Positions 61,221 to 64,000 of a DNA stretch of 64,000 nucleotides are shown piece by piece. The position numbers were made by a program, and so were the translations under genes. Under the pieces are notes generated by a model. It ran no database searches. It had not been told where the DNA came from and saw only the letters and a list, made by a program, of their open reading frames with translations. Source of the stretch: Geojedonia sp051814705 (GTDB lineage: Bacteria > Bacteroidota > Bacteroidia > Flavobacteriales > Flavobacteriaceae); NCBI GenBank assembly GCA_051814705.1, contig JBPWQW010000002.1, positions 124,001 through 188,000 on the forward strand, given 5' to 3'. The first letter of the stretch is position 1; every line of letters begins with the position of its first letter.

Positions 61221-62044
61221 TGATATATAAATTTAATTTTATTTCAGCTATTCAAATTAACTGATTTTATTTAACATATTCCCCACAAAACAAAACCCAG
61301 TTTTTTCGTGCCTCAAAATCCTCTGTCTTTTGTTTTGTTCCGCTATCCACCGCACTTGTAGTTTTTGGTTTCCAACCCTCACACAGCACATTGCTTATTT
61401 TATTTAATGGTATATTTTAAAAAGTGGTACAATAAAAAAGCAAAGAGCTGTTGCCACCGCACACACCAAAAACCACCCCAAGCTATGTTTACATAACGGG
61501 TAGTTATAATAGCAGCCGCTACACCCACCGCATCACCAAAGCTGTAGTTATAACGCCATTATGTAAAATATCCGCTTTCCCAACGCTCACACCCGAACGT
61601 TCATTAAAAATCCGAACTAAATTGAAGCGATAGCCATTTGAATTTTTAACTTAAAATGATGAAAATTTGTTACCTCATTCAAGCTGCACAAAACCATCGT
61701 TAAGTCCAAGTATTCCTTACCTCAAGTCTTTGTTTGTTTCATTTCGTTAACAAATATAAAAGACCACTTTTCCCCACCACCCAAGTCAGCGGTTTTAAAA
61801 AAATAGGTTCATAAAATGTAGTAATAAGCCATAGCATATTGCTTTTTCTCGTACCTCAAAAAAACAAAAAGCTATTGTCTAAAAGTCCTGTATAAGTAGC
61901 TTGTTTAAATGCTGTTTTATCAAACAACTATTTAAAACGCTACCCATACAAATGCTTCATCCAACGCTCAATGTCGCAATAACCTATTTTTTTAAGAGTT
62001 AATACCCCAAAAAGTGGAAATCAATTAATTAAAAAGAAATCAAG
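61221..62044. other. Gene-free region with palindromic structure
   Basis: About 820 bp with no convincing gene; a 60-codon frame at 61451-61633 has repetitive low-complexity sense and is probably chance. C-rich patches (CCACCGCACACACC, CTACACCCACCGC) alternate with A/T-rich ones, unlike neighbouring genes. The clearest element is the inverted repeat at 61488-61567. It may hold a promoter for the restriction endonuclease (right end of that gene is at 61220), an oriT, or remains of older insertions. Confidence 0.5.
61488..61567. repeat. Imperfect inverted repeat, cruciform or attC-like
   Basis: Arms TTTACATAACGGGTAGTTAT (61488-61507, continuing to AGCAGC) and GCTGTAGTTATAACGCCATT (61541-61560, continuing ATGTAAA to 61567) fold together around a 24-nt loop; the outer TTTACATAA/TTATGTAAA is perfect. 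Confidence 0.7.
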
Positions 62045-62341
62045 ATGATTACAAAAACAGTTCAAATCACAGAAGTTACAGTAGATGAATTAGCAGATGA
62101 GGTAGCTAATAAATTAATGCTCAAAATTGAAAACTATCTTAAAGAATTATCTAAAAAGAAAAATGATGAAATACTGACAAGACAAGAAGTAGCCGATTAT
62201 TTAAAGATAAGTTTAGTAACCATACATTCCTGGAATAAATACGGCATTTTAAAACCAATCCGTATGGGCAACAGAATCTTTTACAAAAAACAAGACATAT
62301 TAGATGTTTTAGAACAAGAGAAAATAAATAAAAAAAGATAG
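62045..62341 (+). CDS. Helix-turn-helix (excisionase-type) protein
   Basis: 98 residues: leading helix (VDELADEVANKLMLKIENYL) then a MerR/Xis-type winged helix (LTRQEVADYLKISLVTIHSW, IRMGNRIFYKKQDILDVLEQ). Same architecture as the proteins at 49736 and 50035. ATG start; its role in the element is probably regulation or DNA bridging for replication or transfer. Confidence 0.85.
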   Translation: MITKTVQITEVTVDELADEVANKLMLKIENYLKELSKKKNDEILTRQEVADYLKISLVTIHSWNKYGILKPIRMGNRIFYKKQDILDVLEQEKINKKR

Positions 62342-62572
62342 CAAAAATATGTGGCTACCACAGCCAACGCGCAAGCCTATCAAGGTCAAGCCCTACGGGT
62401 TTTGAAAAAAATCTCCACCCAAATATTATTTGAGAAAGAGGGTAGTATTTTTTCCAAAAACCTTGACAGCCTTATCCACGCCACATAAACATACGGCTTT
62501 CTTTTTTTCTTTTTTTTCTTTTAAAAAATTTATGGCGCGAAGCGTAGCGAAGCAATTTTAAATTGGATAGCT
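62342..62572. other. Intergenic region with inverted and direct repeats
   Basis: 231 bp. TCAAGGT (62378-62384) and the reverse complement ACCTTGA (62461-62467) flank a region, with related T-runs inside, and GCGAAGC is repeated at 62539 and 62549 (3-bp spacer) just before the next gene. Such structures occur near nicking or replication sites of Bacteroidota elements, but no relaxase is present. Confidence 0.4.
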
Positions 62573-63046
62573 ATGTCAACTTTTAAACTAAAAACACACC
62601 TACCCGGAAGGACCTACTCGCAACCTCATTTTTTTATCCTAAACAAAGGACAAAACAGCGGAAAACCTTTAATAAATCCCTGTCCTAATTGCTTTGTGGT
62701 AACTGCACCAACCGAAGAAGAAAAACACACCCTTTATCATTTATCAATGATGCTACAAATAGGCGGTTTCTATGCATATTATCTAAAAGGTAGTGTTATT
62801 CCATTCTTTTCTGTAGATGATTGCAAAAATACCCTTAAAGAGGGTTACACTTCAATACTAAATGAATCTAAAGAGTTACAAAAGCATATTAGCATCGTGT
62901 CAGCTATTTGCAAAAAAGAAGCAGAACTACAAAAAGGCATTTCTAAAATGGCAGATTTAAAGGTGTCATATATACAAAGTCTATTTTCTAAAAAGCAAAA
63001 TCGGGCAACAAAGGGCAACAAAAACCAAATCAGCATATTAGCATAA
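62573..63046 (+). CDS. DUF6943-like protein
   Basis: 157 residues. The opening FKLKTHLPGRTYSQPHFFIL and NKGQNSGKPLINPCPNCFVV, with a Cys pair (CPNC), and GSVIPFFSVDDCKNTLKE recall the DUF6943 family of Bacteroidota elements as far as I remember it. No function known. Its last codons hold two inverted copies of the TTTGTTGCCC arm motif (63003-63022). Confidence 0.65.
   Translation: MSTFKLKTHLPGRTYSQPHFFILNKGQNSGKPLINPCPNCFVVTAPTEEEKHTLYHLSMMLQIGGFYAYYLKGSVIPFFSVDDCKNTLKEGYTSILNESKELQKHISIVSAICKKEAELQKGISKMADLKVSYIQSLFSKKQNRATKGNKNQISILA
63003..63022 (-). other. Two inverted arm-type motifs near the right end
   Basis: GGGCAACAAA repeated in tandem (63003-63012 and 63013-63022), the reverse complement of the TTTGTTGCCC motif found near attL and attR. 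They overlap the end of the DUF6943-like gene. Confidence 0.55.
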
Positions 63047-63134
63047 AATTTGCCATATATTACTTGTGTTGGTGAAAGGCTTTACCAAGTCTGTACCAAC
63101 TCCGAACAAGTAATAATTTTAAATTTTATATACA

Positions 63135-63776
63135 ATGGGTGTTATTTCACAAGGAATCCTGGGCGGTGTATCAGGTAAAGTAGGAAACGTAGTCGGTGCT
63201 TCTTGGAAGGGTATTGACTACTTGAGAATTATGCCTTCAAGCGTGGCAAACCCACGTACAGAAGGACAGGTTAACCAAAGAAACAAGTTTACTGTTACTT
63301 TGGAGTATCTTCAACCGAATTTAGGATTTATCCAAAAAGGGTATAAGTCCTATGCGGTGCAAAAAACACAGTTTAATGCTGCAATGTCTTATGTGTTGAA
63401 CAATGCAATTACAGGTGTTGCACCAAACTTCACTGTAGATTATTCTTTAGCTTTATTAAGTAGAGGTAATTTATCTGGAGCTTTAAACCCTGCAACAGAT
63501 TTAGCAACTGCTGGACAAGTAGAGTTTACTTGGGGTGATAACTCTGCTGAAGGTAATGCAAATGCTACTGATAAAGCAATGGTATTAGTTTACAATCCAA
63601 GTAAAAAAGAATCAATGTATATTCTTGATGGTGCTGATAGAACTGTAGGATCACAAATCATTACAATTCCAAGTACCTATGCAGGAGATACTGTTGAGCT
63701 TTTTATGGCATTTATTACTGCTGATGGTAGTGTTACGTCTAACAGCGTTTATTTAGGTTCTGGGATAGCTAATTAA
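63135..63776 (+). CDS. DUF6266 family protein
   Basis: 213 residues with the signature MGVISQGILGGVSGKVGNVV, SWKGIDYLR and ANPRTEGQVNQRNKF. The family is widespread in Flavobacteriia and often has no neighbour in common; its role is unknown. The second half is beta-rich (WGDNSAEGNANATDKAMVLV). It is the last gene of the element, with a perfect terminator behind it, so it is expressed alone as cargo. Confidence 0.85.
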   Translation: MGVISQGILGGVSGKVGNVVGASWKGIDYLRIMPSSVANPRTEGQVNQRNKFTVTLEYLQPNLGFIQKGYKSYAVQKTQFNAAMSYVLNNAITGVAPNFTVDYSLALLSRGNLSGALNPATDLATAGQVEFTWGDNSAEGNANATDKAMVLVYNPSKKESMYILDGADRTVGSQIITIPSTYAGDTVELFMAFITADGSVTSNSVYLGSGIAN

Positions 63777-63795
63777 CGGTTGGTGTCTTTACGTG

Positions 63796-63825
63796 AAAAA
63801 ACCACTCTTAACGAGTGGTTTTTTT
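63796..63825 (+). terminator. Intrinsic terminator after the DUF6266 gene
   Basis: Perfect 12-bp stem AAAAAACCACTC / GAGTGGTTTTTT with a 5-nt loop (TTAAC), 20 bp behind the stop and ending in T residues. It isolates the element from downstream chromosome. Confidence 0.9.
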
Positions 63826-63896
63826 ATACTATATTAGTAATTGAATTTATTAATGATTTCCTTTATTTTACTGTTTTTATGCGTTTTTTGTATCCT

Positions 63897-63911
63897 ATTT
63901 GTTGCCCGAAT
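63897..63911 (+). other. Arm-type motif next to attR
   Basis: ATTTGTTGCCCGAAT, one base different from ATTTGTTGCCCAAAT at 46962-46976 near attL and in the same orientation, 37 bp before the attR core. Confidence 0.6.
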
Positions 63912-63947
63912 GCTGTAACTATCTTAAAATCAAGGATAATTACATAT

Positions 63948-63964
63948 TGTATCGGGAAGTAACT
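63948..63964 (+). other. attR core
   Basis: TGTATCGGGAAGTAACT; the same C-I-G-K-stop codons as at the end of mnmE, with a C for T in the third position of the Ile codon. Chromosome is expected to resume directly after it. Confidence 0.75.
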
Positions 63965-64000
63965 GTCGTTACTACTAATTACGTGTTTTGGCCATTTTTA

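Larger units (their letters stand above)
46822..63964 (+). mobile_element. Integrative element at the 3' end of mnmE (about 17.1 kb)
   Basis: Bounded by a 17-bp direct repeat with one mismatch: TGTATTGGGAAGTAACT (46822-46838) and TGTATCGGGAAGTAACT (63948-63964). The left copy ends mnmE (C-I-G-K-stop). A tyrosine integrase and an excisionase-like gene lie next to the left end. The decamer TTTGTTGCCC is found near both ends (46963-46972, 63898-63907 and twice inverted at 63003-63022). Inside: HTH/primase-like replication module, Argonaute operon, type IIS restriction-modification system and small cargo genes. No relaxase, conjugation or phage structural genes are seen, so mobility probably depends on a helper. 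Confidence 0.85.

Noticed and set aside
61488..61567. Integron attC site
   Set aside because: The GTT-containing core fits only loosely with the RYYYAAC/GTTRRRY boxes and there is no integron integrase; kept as an inverted repeat only.
61451..61633. 60-codon gene in the non-coding region
   Set aside because: Low-complexity Thr/Pro-rich translation that overlaps the inverted repeat; no start context or neighbour supports it.
63780..63962. 60-codon frame at the right end of the element
   Set aside because: It spans the perfect terminator at 63796-63825 and the attR core, so it is not a gene.
46822..63964. Prophage or complete conjugative element
   Set aside because: No capsid, portal, terminase, tail, relaxase or Tra genes are among the reading frames.

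Overview
The window looks like chromosomal DNA of a marine-type member of the Flavobacteriaceae (Bacteroidota). The evidence is the low GC content, the many short A/T-rich leaders without Shine-Dalgarno sequences, repeated Bacteroidota promoter elements (-7 TAnnTTTG, sometimes with a -33 TTG/TTTTAG), and typical family genes: a fused 802-residue 2-oxoacid dehydrogenase E1, DUF4369/TlpA thioredoxins, a YciO-type protein, OmpA lipoproteins and a DUF6266 protein.

Bases 1-46.8 kb are ordinary chromosome with some accessory patches. They hold recG (cut by the window edge), a patatin, a DsrE-M20 pair, uvrD-yciO, an ompA lipoprotein, a glycosyltransferase group, holA, a hipBA toxin-antitoxin module, and a LytS/LytTR two-component operon (22.7-18.0 kb) whose predicted operator (two CG[AT][CT]AAACAC half-sites 21 bp apart) also lies upstream of a neighbouring beta-barrel gene. 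Next to this operon are a GNAT-aminotransferase fusion gene and the wreck of a duplicated operon gene. Further on come a DoxX gene, a large methyltransferase, the 2-oxoacid dehydrogenase, an M1-peptidase-like/beta-barrel protein without a visible zinc site, a LOG protein, uvrA, ggt, acpH, glmM, a cysteine desulfurase-like enzyme, an LpxL-like acyltransferase, a rhomboid protease, a TlpA protein and mnmE. Around uvrA there are long arrays of a 7-bp unit (CAGTNNN), and a short copy of the same repeat sits inside the mnmE coding sequence.

Bases about 46.82-63.96 kb are an integrated element of about 17.1 kb at the 3' end of mnmE. A 17-bp direct repeat (one mismatch) spanning the C-I-G-K-stop codons of mnmE marks attL and attR. 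A decamer TTTGTTGCCC, probably the integrase arm site, occurs only near the two ends. From left to right the element holds an excisionase-like Zn/HTH protein, a tyrosine integrase, an unknown gene, a repeat-rich control region, two small HTH proteins, a VirE-N/primase-like protein and a PriCT-2/DUF3987 ATPase. A defence block follows, then small HTH, DUF6943-like and DUF6266 genes. No relaxase, conjugation or virion genes are visible.

The defence block has two modules, each headed by a related XRE regulator with a TTGnC-AA-GnCAA palindrome at its promoter or start. Module 1 is XRE - Argonaute (700 residues, PIWI catalytic residues replaced) - helix-hairpin-helix DNA-glycosylase-like protein. 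Module 2 is XRE - m6A methyltransferase - circularly permuted m5C methyltransferase, with a convergent HNH restriction endonuclease. It resembles the type IIS Alw26I/Eco31I/Esp3I family, in which the two strands of an asymmetric site carry m5C and m6A. The Argonaute-HhH pair is the best candidate in the window for an undescribed system.
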